Assembly (NCBI GenBank): GCA_963830545.1
Contig: CAWHMK010000001.1
Coordinates: 2,480,001-2,544,000 of the forward strand
Origin: DATGJX01 sp963830545
Lineage (GTDB): Bacteria > Vulcanimicrobiota > Vulcanimicrobiia > Vulcanimicrobiales > Vulcanimicrobiaceae
Reading direction: 5' to 3'
DNA: 64,000 bases
In this document: positions 45,625-55,014 of the stretch, one piece after another
How positions within the stretch are numbered: position 1 is the first letter of the stretch
Layout: each line of letters opens with the position of its first letter
The notes under the pieces: model-generated
Told to the model about the DNA's origin: nothing
Databases searched by the model: none
The model's input: the letters and a program-made list of their open reading frames with translations, nothing else
Program-made: the position numbers and the translations under genes

Positions 45625-47066
45625 CTACTGCCCGCCGGGTTTGACGAAGCAGGGCGCCATCACCGCGTCGGTCATGCCGTGGATGAGCCGCTTGTCCGCG
45701 GGGGCGACCGTTGCCAGAATGCCTCCGACGCGCACGCTATCGCCCGTGACGAAGTAGTACGGGCACAAGCGAACGCGCCCGTCGAAGCTGCGCACCTCGT
45801 CGCGTTCGCGATCGTAGTACTCCTGTCGAACGCGCTTGCCTTTGTGAAAGCGCTGCAGAATTCGCGGCGTTTTGCCGTAGTCGCGCACGGCTTCCTCGAG
45901 CGTTGCGATCCATTCGTCCTTCGTCAGATCGTTGGCGACTCGGACGCCGCGCGAGCCCCAGGCCAATTCGGAGAAACCGGAGGGTTTGACGACGAAGTCC
46001 CGCTCGCTCTTGCCGAGCTCCACGAGTTGCATCCAATCGCTCACCGGCGATCCGGCCGCTTCGAGGCCGTGAATGACGCCTTGCGGCGGAAGCCGATGCG
46101 GATCGATGATCCACGTTTTTGGAAAGAGTTGCTGCAGGCGCGCGTACATCGCTTTGCCGTCTTTGCCCAGCTCGGCTTCCCACAGTTTGCGCAGCGCTGG
46201 GTGATGGAACAACGCGAAGTCAGCTTTTCCTCCAGCTGCGCTTTGGGAGGCGGCGTCATCTCCACCCGGTTGTGGCGCGCCGCGTACAGCATGAGTTCTT
46301 GCTTCGGCACGTTCAGCAAATCGAAGAGTTCGAAGTTGCGGTAGATCGCGTCGATTTTTTCTTCGCGGCCGCCCTCGAACCGCACGAACAGCGCGTCCTC
46401 GGTGAACATGACGTCCTGCGGTTTACAAACGTATGCATTCAAAATGTCCAGGCTGCGAAGCGCGTCGGCAAGCCACTGCATCTCCGGCCGGTAATCGCCG
46501 GATTCGTCGGAAACGACGACGGCGACGTTCGGCCGCACCTTTCCGGTCGTCGCTTCGAGCATTGCCGCGAATTGTTTCGGAATTCCATGCGATCCGCCGA
46601 TGCTTTCCATGCCAAGCCGGCAGTACGCCTCAGTCATCGCGCCGACGAATCCCATACCGCCGGGTACGCTGTCGAGTTCGCTTGCCGTAAATCCGTCGTC
46701 GGTCAGGATGAGATCGGGCCGGATGACGCCGGGAATGTCTTGCTTGAAGCGGTTTTGCCTGGACAGGCGCACGATATGCTCGGGCTTGCCTTGATCCAAA
46801 TAATCCGCAATGAATCCGGGCGCGGTACCACGTGCGCTGCGATTGTATAGCGCGTTGAGCGCCCGATAGAACGCGAGCAGGTCCGAACCGATTCGGGCGA
46901 TCTTTTCAACCGTGCTCTCGGACAACGCAAACGGCTCGGGACTGATGCGCCAGGGGATCCGCTCGTCCTGGTTCTCGACTTTGAAGAGACCGGACGGGAT
47001 CGCTTCGTAGAGGAAGCGCGCTTGCTCACGAGCCGTGAGATTTGGGGCGAAAGCCGAACAGGCCAT
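45625..47066 (-). CDS. Possible ATP-grasp-like protein of unknown function (one frameshift)
   Basis: Two minus-strand frames, 47066-46220 and 46212-45625, join by a one-base shift near 46215 (EEKL then DFALFHHPALRKLWE), giving about 480 residues. Motifs include ILTDDGFTASELDSVPGGMGFVGA, VAVVVSDESGDYRPEM, a KPQDVMFTEDALFVRFEGG stretch, and a possible phosphate or nucleotide site in DFVVKPSGFSELAWGSRGV. The last resembles the KP-S-GSRGV loop of ATP-grasp ligases, but the assignment is tentative. It is convergent with the GH1 gene, separated by 37 bases. Confidence 0.5.
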
Positions 47067-47140
47067 TGAAGACTAAAGACCTCTCGATCGACAGCCGTCG
47101 GGGATTTTGGACATGTTGAAGGCGATGTAGCGGCGCCGCA

Positions 47141-47610
47141 TCAGAACCCTAGAATACCCGGAATTGCGGCTCGGTTGCACCGGACCGGCGGGCTGCCGGC
47201 GAGGGCGAAGCGAGCTGATTTAATCGTAAGGGCGCCCGGCGTGAGCATGGCGCTGTCGATACGAAGCGTCCCGCCGCGAAGCAGGAGCGTGAGGTGCAGC
47301 ATGCCTTGAAGGCCGACGCGCTCGAGGGGCACGTCCTGAATCACGCGCGAGGATTCCTCGCCCGCGATGAACTGGAGGGTAGCCTCCTGGCTCCAGGCGC
47401 CGTGCGGGGTCGAGTACGTTTCCGAAACCCGGACGGGGAGCTCGCGGCCCCGGCCTGCGGCGCCTGTGCCCGTGATGCAGAAAGGAGGCGGTGAGCGGCG
47501 TGCCGCGCACGTCCAGCGTCTCGCGGCTGCACCGCTGCGCCGGCTGCGCTTGCGCTGCAGCTCCCGAGCGAGAAGGCGAGGGCGGTGGCAAGGACGATTC
47601 GGCGCTCCAT
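47141..47610 (-). CDS. Small exported protein of unknown function (two frameshifts)
   Basis: Joining three frames gives about 156 residues. The ATG at 47610 starts MERRIVLATALAFSLGSCSASAA, a signal peptide that may be a lipoprotein leader (a Cys at residue 18). A shift near 47520 leads to ETLDVRGTPLTAS, and another near 47480 to ELPVRVSETYSTPHGAWSQEA. The last frame, LQFIAGEESSRVIQDVPLERV, continues to LTLLLRGGTLRIDSA and the stop at 47141. The reconstruction is plausible but unconfirmed. Confidence 0.45.
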
Positions 47611-47718
47611 GTTCCTATAACGTTACGCGAGAGACTTTTGACTCCCGCCGCTCGTTTTGCCGACATATCTAGAGTAGACACTTTTTCCCGCCCGCCGTCA
47701 TTTGACTGCGGGTATACG

Positions 47719-48543
47719 ATGTACGTGATGCCTTTCGACCTCATTGCACTCGACCTGGACGGCACGCTCCTCAATTCGCGCGAGGAAATCTCACCCCGAA
47801 ACCGGCGCGCAATACGCTCCGCGCTGGACGCGGGCATTCGCATCGTGCTCGTCACGGGGCGCGGAGTCGACACGCCGATCCGCATCAGCAAAGAACTGGG
47901 TTTGAATCTGCCGATCATCTGCGCGCACGGCGCACTGACCAAAGATTTTTTGGCAAACAAGACGCTCGGCCACGTACCGGTGCCGCTGCAATATGCCAAA
48001 CCGATGGTCGAGTTCGCGGAACGGAGGGGTCTTTCCGTCGCGCTGTATTCCGAAGAGTTTTTCTACCGGCTCGAAGGCTCGAAACTCTACATGGAAGACA
48101 TGGCCGGCCCGGCTTGGCGCGAGGTCAAAACCTTCGAGGACGTCATGCGCACTGCGCCGACGTTCATCCGTTTTCTCGGCCAAGAATCCGTTGAAGCGAT
48201 GCAGCGCGAGTTCGGCGATCTGCCGCTGCACTTCAAGATCGAGCACTGGCTCGATTTCGTCGAATGTGCGGTCACGAATCGCGACGCGACCAAACAGCGC
48301 GCGCTCGCGCGGCTTTGCGCAGACTTTCAAGTTCCCTCGGAACGCGTGCTCGCCGTCGGCGATTCTCGCAACGACGTGCCGATGCTGCGCTGGGCGGGGA
48401 TGGGCATCGCGATGGGCAATGCGCTTCCCGAGGTGCAGCAATCCGTGCGGTACGTCACCGGAACGAACGACGAAGACGGCGTCGCGCTCGCTTTGGAACG
48501 TTTCGCGCTCGCGCCGCCCCGCATGCAGAAGAAGCCGGCCTAG
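47719..48543 (+). CDS. Cof-type HAD family phosphatase
   Basis: The product (about 274 residues; ATG 47719, or 47728) has HAD motif I in LIALDLDGTLLNS, motif II in IVLVTGRGVDTPI, the conserved Lys in the TKQRALARLC segment and motif IV in VLAVGDSRNDVPMLRWAG. The large cap domain between motifs II and III is type C2B as in Cof enzymes. Such enzymes remove phosphate from sugar phosphates or nucleotide-like metabolites. It is followed directly by a small unknown gene. Confidence 0.92.
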   Translation: MYVMPFDLIALDLDGTLLNSREEISPRNRRAIRSALDAGIRIVLVTGRGVDTPIRISKELGLNLPIICAHGALTKDFLANKTLGHVPVPLQYAKPMVEFAERRGLSVALYSEEFFYRLEGSKLYMEDMAGPAWREVKTFEDVMRTAPTFIRFLGQESVEAMQREFGDLPLHFKIEHWLDFVECAVTNRDATKQRALARLCADFQVPSERVLAVGDSRNDVPMLRWAGMGIAMGNALPEVQQSVRYVTGTNDEDGVALALERFALAPPRMQKKPA

Positions 48544-48545
48544 CG

Positions 48546-48803
48546 ATGAACCAGGCCACGCCGAGCCCCGAGTACGACGCGCGACTGCGTGCGATACTCC
48601 AGGGCCGCGATTGGGAAGCGCTGCGGGAGTTTTCGCGCGAGCAGAATCAGATTCCGGACGACATCTATAGCAAAGAGCGGCATTTTTGGGAAGTGCTGAT
48701 GCACAAGCTCGTGTGCAACCGCATCGACACGCTCTCGCAGCACGACGAGTCGCGCAAGTGGCTCGAGAACAACGGGTACACGACCGACCTCGGAGGCGTG
48801 TAA
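48546..48803 (+). CDS. Small protein of unknown function
   Basis: This is an 85-residue, mostly helical, acidic protein (LRAILQGRDWEALREFSREQNQIPDD, YSKERHFWEVLMHKLVCNRIDTL) starting at the ATG at 48546, three bases after the HAD gene. It may be conserved as it fits tightly between the HAD gene and moaD. No family or motif is recognised. Confidence 0.65.
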   Translation: MNQATPSPEYDARLRAILQGRDWEALREFSREQNQIPDDIYSKERHFWEVLMHKLVCNRIDTLSQHDESRKWLENNGYTTDLGGV

Positions 48804-48804
48804 C

Positions 48805-49054
48805 GTGAAGGTGCGCATCTTGGCGTTCGCGCGCGTGCGCGAATTGCTGGGCGGCAGGCTCGCACGAGTTGCAAATCGAAAACGGCGCGACGGTTGCCGA
48901 CGTCTGGGACGCGCTCGCGAACCGCTATAGTGGTATCGCTCCGCTCGCCGGCTCGACGCGAATCGCGCGCAACGGTCGCGTGGTCAACGACGCGAGCGAA
49001 CGTATCCAGGACGGCGACGAGGTATCTCTTCTGCCGCCCGTAGGCGGCGGCTGA
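48805..49054 (+). CDS. moaD: Molybdopterin synthase sulfur-carrier subunit MoaD (one frameshift)
   Basis: The GTG at 48805 starts VKVRILAFARVRELLGG, the usual MoaD opening. A single-base shift near 48857 is needed to continue GSHELQIENGATVADVWDAL. The C-terminus DEVSLLPPVGGG ends in the Gly-Gly tail that is thiocarboxylated by MoeB. The protein is about 82 residues. The moaE start overlaps the stop (TGATG). Confidence 0.88.
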
Positions 49055-49494
49055 TGTACGAGATCACTTCGGAACCGATCGACGTCGCCGCGCTGGAACG
49101 GCGCGTCACACGAGACGCGTGCGGTGCCGTCGTCACCTTCACCGGAGTGGTGCGCGAGCGTTCGGACGACAATCGTGCCGTCACGGGACTTTCGTACGAA
49201 GCGCACGAGCCGATGGCCGTAACCGAATTCGAGCGGATAGCGGAAGAAGCGCGGGGGCGCTTCGGCCCGTGCGAGCTCGCAATCGTGCATCGCACCGGCG
49301 ATTTGTCCGTCGGCGAGGCGGCGGTAGCAGTCGTCGCTGCGGCGCCACATCGCGATGCCGCGTTCGAGGTTTGCCGGTACGTCATCGACGAATTGAAGCG
49401 GCGCGCGCCGATTTGGAAGAAGGAGCACTATGCCGGCGGCAGCGAGAGCGTCTGGAAACAGAATGACTGTAACGCTCCATCGCATCGCCGCTGA
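49054..49494 (+). CDS. moaE: Molybdopterin synthase catalytic subunit MoaE
   Basis: The 146-residue protein has ACGAVVTFTGVVRERS, the family segment LSYEAHEPMA, and the C-terminal catalytic region RRAPIWKKEHYAGGSESVW with the active-site Lys. With MoaD it converts cyclic pyranopterin monophosphate to molybdopterin. It is translationally coupled to moaD, and the last residues overlap the next hydrolase gene. Confidence 0.94.
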   Translation: MYEITSEPIDVAALERRVTRDACGAVVTFTGVVRERSDDNRAVTGLSYEAHEPMAVTEFERIAEEARGRFGPCELAIVHRTGDLSVGEAAVAVVAAAPHRDAAFEVCRYVIDELKRRAPIWKKEHYAGGSESVWKQNDCNAPSHRR

Positions 49495-50179
49495 AAATAA
49501 CGAGGTCGCCGTCCTCGAATACGAACCGCGGCGCTCGCGCAACGTCGCTATCGTCGCGGGCCACGGCTATTCCAGTTCCAAACACAATCTCGACTTTCTC
49601 TGCCATTTTCTCGCAAGCCACGGCTATGCCGTCTTCAGTTTGGATTTTCCCGGGCACAAACTCGGCGCGAGCGGCGGTACGCTGTCGGGCATCGACGACC
49701 TGATCGACGCCATGAGCGCCGCGGTCGGATTTGCGCGGCGGCAATACGCCAACGCGCTATACGTGATGGGGCACAGCATGGGCGCGATGACCGCGCTCTT
49801 CGTCGCAGCTGCGGATCCATCAATCAGCGGAACCATTGCCATCACGACCGGATTCGGACGGCCGAGCGCACTCGATGCGCTGCGCGGCAAAGGGGTGACG
49901 GATTTCCGCTCCGCTTACGTCGACGGCGTCGCGCTCCCCGATCTGATGGAAGGCGTCGATTCGCGTTTCGCTGACGCGCTGCCCCGCTTGGCCGGACGTC
50001 CGCAGCTCTACGTGGCGGCCGAGCGCGACGCGATGGTCAGCCCGCGCAGCGTCGAAGACCTCTATCAGCGTGCACCCGAACCCAAGAACTTCATCGTCAT
50101 CGACAGCGACCACACGTACGCCGGCGAGGGCGCGCGCGGTGAGGTGCTGCAATGGCTGAACGCACAGCACCCGCGCTGA
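49463..50179 (+). CDS. Alpha/beta hydrolase
   Basis: From the ATG at 49463 the product has 238 residues with an alpha/beta hydrolase fold. The oxyanion region is VAGHGYSSSKHNLD, the nucleophile Ser is in VMGHSMGAMTAL, and a possible acid Asp is in AERDAMVSP with His in DSDHTYAGEG near the C-terminus. Substrate unknown; serine esterase-like or acyl-peptide hydrolase-like. It overlaps both moaE and moeB. Confidence 0.85.
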   Translation: MTVTLHRIAAENNEVAVLEYEPRRSRNVAIVAGHGYSSSKHNLDFLCHFLASHGYAVFSLDFPGHKLGASGGTLSGIDDLIDAMSAAVGFARRQYANALYVMGHSMGAMTALFVAAADPSISGTIAITTGFGRPSALDALRGKGVTDFRSAYVDGVALPDLMEGVDSRFADALPRLAGRPQLYVAAERDAMVSPRSVEDLYQRAPEPKNFIVIDSDHTYAGEGARGEVLQWLNAQHPR

Positions 50180-51273
50180 TTCGCGGTTTGCGCCGGTATA
50201 GCCGGCATCTGCTGATTCCCGAAGTCGGCGTGGCGGGACAGGAGCGATTGTCCGCGGCCCGCGTTCTTTGCATCGGCGCGGGCGGTTTGGGTTCGCCCGT
50301 GCTGCAGTATTTGGCCGCGGCGGGCGTCGGACGAATCGGCGTCATGGACGACGATGCCGTCGACGAAAGCAACTTGCAGCGCCAGACCATCTTCGCTACG
50401 GCGGACGTCGGAAAGCCCAAGGCGCACGTCGCCGCGCAGCGCGTCCGCGAGATCAATCCGCTCGTGGCGGCGGACCCGATTGCGATGCGTTTCGATTCGT
50501 CGAACGCGCGCGAACTCGTTCGGTTGTATGACGTCGCGATCGATTGCACCGATCGATTCGAAACGCGGTACCTAATCAACGATGCGTGCGTACTCGAAGG
50601 AAAGCCCGACGTGTACGGCTCGATTTTCCGCTTCGACGGCCAGGTGAGCGTGTTCGCGCGCGGCCGCGGCCCGTGCTACCGATGTCTGTTTCCGCAAGCG
50701 CCGCCGGAGGGGTCGGTTCCGACGTGCGCGGAAGGCGGCGTGCTCGGCGTACTCGCGGGTATCGTCGGAACGCTGCAGGCGAACGAGGCGTTGAAAATCA
50801 TTCTCGATATCGGCGATCCGCTGATCGGCCGTCTGCTCTTGGTCGACGCGCTTTCCGCGCGAATGCGCGAAGTGACAATCGAACGCGACGCCGGTTGCCC
50901 TCTCTGCGGAGACGTGCCGCAAATCGCGGACGTCGCAGCGCAAGCCGGCGGCGAAGAATCCCGCGACGTCGAAGAAATCGAAGCAACGCAGCTCGACGAG
51001 AGTGCGCTCGGCGCAATCGTCCTGGACGTGCGCGAGCCGCACGAAGCGGTACTGGGTTTGCTGGAGGGTGCGCTGCACATTCCGGCATCCGAGCTTCCGG
51101 AGCGCCTGCACGAGCTCGATTCTTCCAAACGCTACGTGCTCGCGTGCCGTGTCGGGCAGAAATCGCTGTGGGCCGCTCGCCTGCTGCGTGACGCGGGTTT
51201 CACGCGAGTCGTTCATTTGCGCGGAGGATTGCTCGCGTACGCGGCGCAGCACGACGAGTTCGCCTTTTTCTGA
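50152..51273 (+). CDS. moeB: MoeB/ThiF-type adenylyltransferase with C-terminal rhodanese domain
   Basis: The 373-residue protein has an E1-like domain (1-255): GAGGLGSPV at 42-50, SNLQRQ at 73-78, a possible active-site Cys192 in PTCAEGG, and zinc Cys pairs CYRC (175-178) and CPLC (249-252). A rhodanese domain (about 275-370) follows with the persulfide Cys332 in LACRVGQ. The fusion activates MoaD by adenylation and supplies sulfur from the rhodanese Cys. It overlaps the preceding hydrolase by 28 bases and sits near moaD and moaE. Confidence 0.93.
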   Translation: MAERTAPALIRGLRRYSRHLLIPEVGVAGQERLSAARVLCIGAGGLGSPVLQYLAAAGVGRIGVMDDDAVDESNLQRQTIFATADVGKPKAHVAAQRVREINPLVAADPIAMRFDSSNARELVRLYDVAIDCTDRFETRYLINDACVLEGKPDVYGSIFRFDGQVSVFARGRGPCYRCLFPQAPPEGSVPTCAEGGVLGVLAGIVGTLQANEALKIILDIGDPLIGRLLLVDALSARMREVTIERDAGCPLCGDVPQIADVAAQAGGEESRDVEEIEATQLDESALGAIVLDVREPHEAVLGLLEGALHIPASELPERLHELDSSKRYVLACRVGQKSLWAARLLRDAGFTRVVHLRGGLLAYAAQHDEFAFF

Positions 51274-51283
51274 ACGATTCGAG

Positions 51284-52132
51284 ATGAAAAGCAAACCGTT
51301 TGGTCCCGGTCGCGTGCCCGTGCCCGCCGTCGGGCAAGGAACGTGGGATATCCCAGAGAGCGGCACGCGCGCGCAGGAAGCGATCCGCGCATTGCGTCGA
51401 GGCATCGAGCTGGGTCTGACGCACATCGATTGCGCCGAGATGTACGGCAGCGGACGCGCGGAGGAAATGGTCGGCGAGGCGATTGCCGGCATTGCGCGCG
51501 AATCGCTTTTCATAGCGAGCAAAGTGCTTCCCGGCAACGCGAGCTATAAGGGAACCATTGCCGCATGCGAACGCTCTCTGCGCCGCATGCGCACGGCGTA
51601 TCTCGATCTGTACCTGCTGCACTGGCCGGGGGCGCAACCCCTGGAGGACACGATGCGCGCGTTGGAAACGCTGGTTGCGCAAGGGAAGGTGCGATTCATC
51701 GGCGTCAGCAATTTCGACGTGGACGGCGTGCGTGAAGCGCAGTCGTATCTTCGATCGGTTTCGATGTCGTGCGATCAGGTACTCTATCATCTGAAGGAGC
51801 GCGGACCCGAAGCGCATCTGCAGCCGTACTGCGCGCAGCAACTGATCGCGCTCGTCGGCTACACGCCGTTCGGCCGCGGGCGCTTTCCGCGCAAAGAAGC
51901 GGAGCCCGGCGGCATTCTCGGACGCATCGCCGCGAGCTGCGGGAAGACGGTCCGGCAAGTGATTCTGAACTTTCTCACGCGGGAGCCCAACGCGTTCGCG
52001 ATTCCAAAAGCGTCGCGCGTCGAGCACGTCGAGGAAAATGCGGGCGCCATGGGATGGCAGTTGTCGCCCGAAGAGATCGCGTCAATCGACGCGGCGTTTC
52101 CGGTGAATGAGGGACCGCTTGCAACGCTCTGA
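51284..52132 (+). CDS. Aldo/keto reductase
   Basis: The 282-residue protein has the AKR signature: VGQGTWDIPE, the catalytic Asp and Tyr in THIDCAEMYGSG, the Lys in FIASKVLPG and the His in LYLLHWPG, then FIGVSNFD and the C-terminal AFAIPKASRVEHV. It reduces carbonyl groups using NADPH. The start ATG at 51284 is ten bases after the moeB stop. The substrate is unknown. Confidence 0.92.
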   Translation: MKSKPFGPGRVPVPAVGQGTWDIPESGTRAQEAIRALRRGIELGLTHIDCAEMYGSGRAEEMVGEAIAGIARESLFIASKVLPGNASYKGTIAACERSLRRMRTAYLDLYLLHWPGAQPLEDTMRALETLVAQGKVRFIGVSNFDVDGVREAQSYLRSVSMSCDQVLYHLKERGPEAHLQPYCAQQLIALVGYTPFGRGRFPRKEAEPGGILGRIAASCGKTVRQVILNFLTREPNAFAIPKASRVEHVEENAGAMGWQLSPEEIASIDAAFPVNEGPLATL

Positions 52133-53287
52133 CCTGCGCGAGATAAAACGGTTGGCGTGCGAGTTCGCGCTGGAATTGGGCGCGGCCGAAGTGCGCGTCG
52201 CTCCCGCGCGCACGGATGAAGCCGCCGGCGAAGCGATGCGGACGGCGTTCGCACGCGGCGATTTCACGACGTGGCGCTACGATGAGGAATACGCGCGTAA
52301 AGCCTCGTCGCCCCAGAACGTTTTGGCGGGCGCGCGATCCGTACTGTGCGTGGCCATGCCGTACCGTACGGACGAACCGCCATCCCCGCCGCTCAGCGGA
52401 CGCGTTTCGAACTATGCGTGGTCCGTCGATTACCACCATCGTATGAAAGGGCTGCTCGCGCAGGTCGCACAGCGTATCGACGCAGCGGCCGGCGCCGCCG
52501 TTACGGCAATTGCTTGCGATACGAAACCGCTTGCGGAGCGCGCGTTCGCCGCAAGCGCGGGGCTGGGGTGGATCGGCAAACATACGAATCTCATTCATCC
52601 GCACGCGGGCTCGTTCGTGTTCCTCGGGCGAGATCGTTACGACGCTGCCTCTGGAGCCCGACGCTCCGCTGCGCAAGACGTGCGGTACGTGCACGCGATG
52701 CGTGAGCGCTTGTCCGACCGGTGCGCTGCGCGGCGACTACACCATCGACGCGACGCGCTGCATCGCGGACCTCACGCAGCGTACCGATGCAATTCCCGCA
52801 GCAATGCGCCCGCTCGTCGGCACTTGGGTATGGGGCTGCGATTTGTGTCAAATCGTGTGCCCGCCGAACGAGCGCGCGACGGTCGAGTGCGAGCAACGTG
52901 AATCGCCCGCTTTCGAGCAAAACGTCCACGCCGTCACTCGTGCGGTTGCTGCGGTTACGAAGCGGCGAGTTCAAACGAACGTATGCGCGCACGGCGATGG
53001 GCTGGCGCGGCGCGGCGATTTTGCGGCGCAATGCTGCCGTCGCCTTGGGAAACTCGCTGGACCGCGCGGCGGTGCCTGCGTTGGCCGACTCCCTGCGCGA
53101 GGATCCGCACGCGATGGTGCGGGGACATTCCGCATGGGCGCTCGGTCGAATCGGCGGAAATGCGGCGCTTGCATGTTTGCGCGATTGCTTGCCGGGCGAG
53201 CGAGACGAAAGCGTGCGCGCCGAGATTCGCGCCGCCCTCGATGCGCCGGAACTCCTCGCACCGGCTGGAGCGTTAGAGTCAGTATGA
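52107..53287 (+). CDS. queG: Epoxyqueuosine reductase QueG (two frameshifts)
   Basis: The N-terminal part (ATG 52107) ends with GLGWIGKHTNL. A one-base shift near 52630 continues EIVTTLPLEPDAPL and the ferredoxin-like CGTCTRCVSACPTGAL, then CDLCQIVCP. A second shift near 52920 gives the C-terminal HEAT-like region LRSGEFKRTYARTAMGWRGAAIL. The total is about 390 residues, normal for QueG. It reduces epoxyqueuosine to queuosine in tRNA using cobalamin and two 4Fe-4S clusters. It overlaps the aldo/keto reductase stop and the next gene start (ATGA). Confidence 0.9.
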
Positions 53288-53922
53288 AGGGAATCGCTTC
53301 GGCTCTCGTTGCGGCTTTGATTCTGTGCACCTCGTCTGCACCGGCGAGCGCTCAGGCAGCGGGCGTTGCGCAGCTCATCGCCCGCATGACGGCAGCCGAC
53401 AACGTCCGCAGTTACACCGCAAGCGTTCACGCGGACATCGCGATGCACTCGTTTCCGTTTCTGAGTCCCTCGCTCGACGGAACCTATTATCACAAGCAGC
53501 CGAGCATGAACAAGATCGTGTTCACGAGCGGTCTTCCGTTCATCGCCCGGCAGTTCAGCAAAGTGTATCCGGAAATCGAAAGCCCCGCCCGCTGGTTGGA
53601 AATGTACGACATTTCGGTGGAGAGTTCGGACCGCGAGGACACGACGCTCAAACTCGTACCGCGCAAGCACGGACGCGTCGACCACATCGATGCGAAGATC
53701 GACGACGCGACCGGCGACTTGATCGAGCTGCGCTGGAACTATGGCGACGGCGGATACGCCACCCTGCAGCAGACGTACAGCGTCGTCCAGGGTCACCGCT
53801 TGGTGACGCAGCAGAGCGGACACGTCGAGGTTCCGAATTACAACGCCGACCTGAGGTCGACGTTCACGGCGTTCAAAATCAACGCAAACATCCCGGATTC
53901 GGTCTTCGCGGACAACGGATAG
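53284..53922 (+). CDS. Exported protein of unknown function (LolA-like outline)
   Basis: The 212-residue product has a signal peptide (MKGIASALVAALILCTSSAPASA). The mature part carries RMTAADNVRSYTASVHADIAM, LDGTYYHKQPSMNKIVF and DATGDLIELRWNYG, a single beta-sheet style reminiscent of LolA/outer-membrane sorting-like proteins. I could not confirm the family. The start overlaps the queG stop by four bases. Confidence 0.65.
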   Translation: MKGIASALVAALILCTSSAPASAQAAGVAQLIARMTAADNVRSYTASVHADIAMHSFPFLSPSLDGTYYHKQPSMNKIVFTSGLPFIARQFSKVYPEIESPARWLEMYDISVESSDREDTTLKLVPRKHGRVDHIDAKIDDATGDLIELRWNYGDGGYATLQQTYSVVQGHRLVTQQSGHVEVPNYNADLRSTFTAFKINANIPDSVFADNG

Positions 53923-53952
53923 TCCGGCCCGTTCCGGGAAGAAGAGTACCGA

Positions 53953-54969
53953 ATGGCCGCACCGACTATCGACCTCACGCGCGAATTACTGACCGATCAG
54001 TTCAGCCGGCCCATCACGTATTTGCGCATCTCGGTGACCGACAAGTGCAACCTGCGCTGCGTGTATTGCATGCCGGAAAGCGGGCTGCCCTGGCTTCCGA
54101 AGTCGGACATCCTTTCGTATGAAGAAATCGCGCGGCTGGTGCGGGCTTCCGCGTCCGCCGGCGTTAGCAGCGTGCGGCTGTCCGGCGGGGAGCCGCTGAT
54201 TCGCAAAGACTTGCCGCGCCTCGTCAAAGAGATAGCCGCGATCGAGGGGATCGAAGACATCTCGCTCTCGACCAATGGATTGCTGCTCGAGGAACAACTC
54301 GACGCATTGCTGGAGGCGGGGCTGAGACGGGCGAACGTTTCGCTCGACACGCTGCGCGAGGACCGCTTCGAGCAGATCGCGCGCCGGCCGGGATTGAAGC
54401 GCGTGCTCGCAGGCATTAGAGCGGCGATAGCGCGTGGCTTGGGTCCCGTGAAGATCAACTGCGTCGTCATGCGCGGCAGCAACGACGACGAGATCGCCGC
54501 GTTCGCGCAGTGGACGAAAGAGATCGAAGTGTACGTTCGATTCATCGAACTGATGCCCGTGCACGAGAACCTCGGCGTGCAGCGCGACGCCTATGTGAGT
54601 GCCGACGAAATTCTCGAGCGCGTGCGCGAAATCGGAGACTTGCGGCCCGTGAGCGGACCCGGCGGAAACGGTCCGGCGCGGTATTTCGCGTTTCCCGGCG
54701 CGCCGGGTGCGGTCGGGGTGATCAGCCCTCTGTCGCACGATTATTGCGAGCGCTGCAACCGGGTGCGCCTTACCGCCGACGGTCGGCTGCGGCTGTGCCT
54801 CTTCGGCGACTACGAAGTGGATTTGCGCACCCCGCTTCGAGCCGGGGCGTCGGAGGACGAAATTGCCGGCTTGCTGCGCGCCGCCATGCTCATCAAACCG
54901 GAGCGCCATCACCTCAGACTCGGCGAGACGGCGTCCCGCATGCGCGCATTCAGCGAAATCGGCGGCTAG
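53953..54969 (+). CDS. moaA: GTP 3',8-cyclase MoaA
   Basis: The 338-residue radical-SAM enzyme has the N-terminal cluster Cys32, Cys36 and Cys39 in KCNLRCVYCM and the second cluster Cys265, Cys268 and Cys282 in YCERCNRVRLT ... LRLCLFGD. RISVTDK, RLSGGEPL and SLDTL fit the family, and the C-terminus ends in Gly-Gly as required for activity. It makes the first precursor of molybdenum cofactor from GTP. Other cofactor genes of the set (moaC, moeA) are not in the window. Confidence 0.96.
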   Translation: MAAPTIDLTRELLTDQFSRPITYLRISVTDKCNLRCVYCMPESGLPWLPKSDILSYEEIARLVRASASAGVSSVRLSGGEPLIRKDLPRLVKEIAAIEGIEDISLSTNGLLLEEQLDALLEAGLRRANVSLDTLREDRFEQIARRPGLKRVLAGIRAAIARGLGPVKINCVVMRGSNDDEIAAFAQWTKEIEVYVRFIELMPVHENLGVQRDAYVSADEILERVREIGDLRPVSGPGGNGPARYFAFPGAPGAVGVISPLSHDYCERCNRVRLTADGRLRLCLFGDYEVDLRTPLRAGASEDEIAGLLRAAMLIKPERHHLRLGETASRMRAFSEIGG

Positions 54970-55014
54970 AGGAGGCCGGAACACGCGGCCGCTTGCCGGC
55001 TGCCCGGAAGAGAG

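Noticed and set aside
47220..47999. A 259-residue minus-strand frame over the Cof-type HAD gene start
   Set aside because: Its N-terminal part is antisense to the conserved HAD domain, and only short pieces near 47480-47560 contribute to the reconstructed exported protein.
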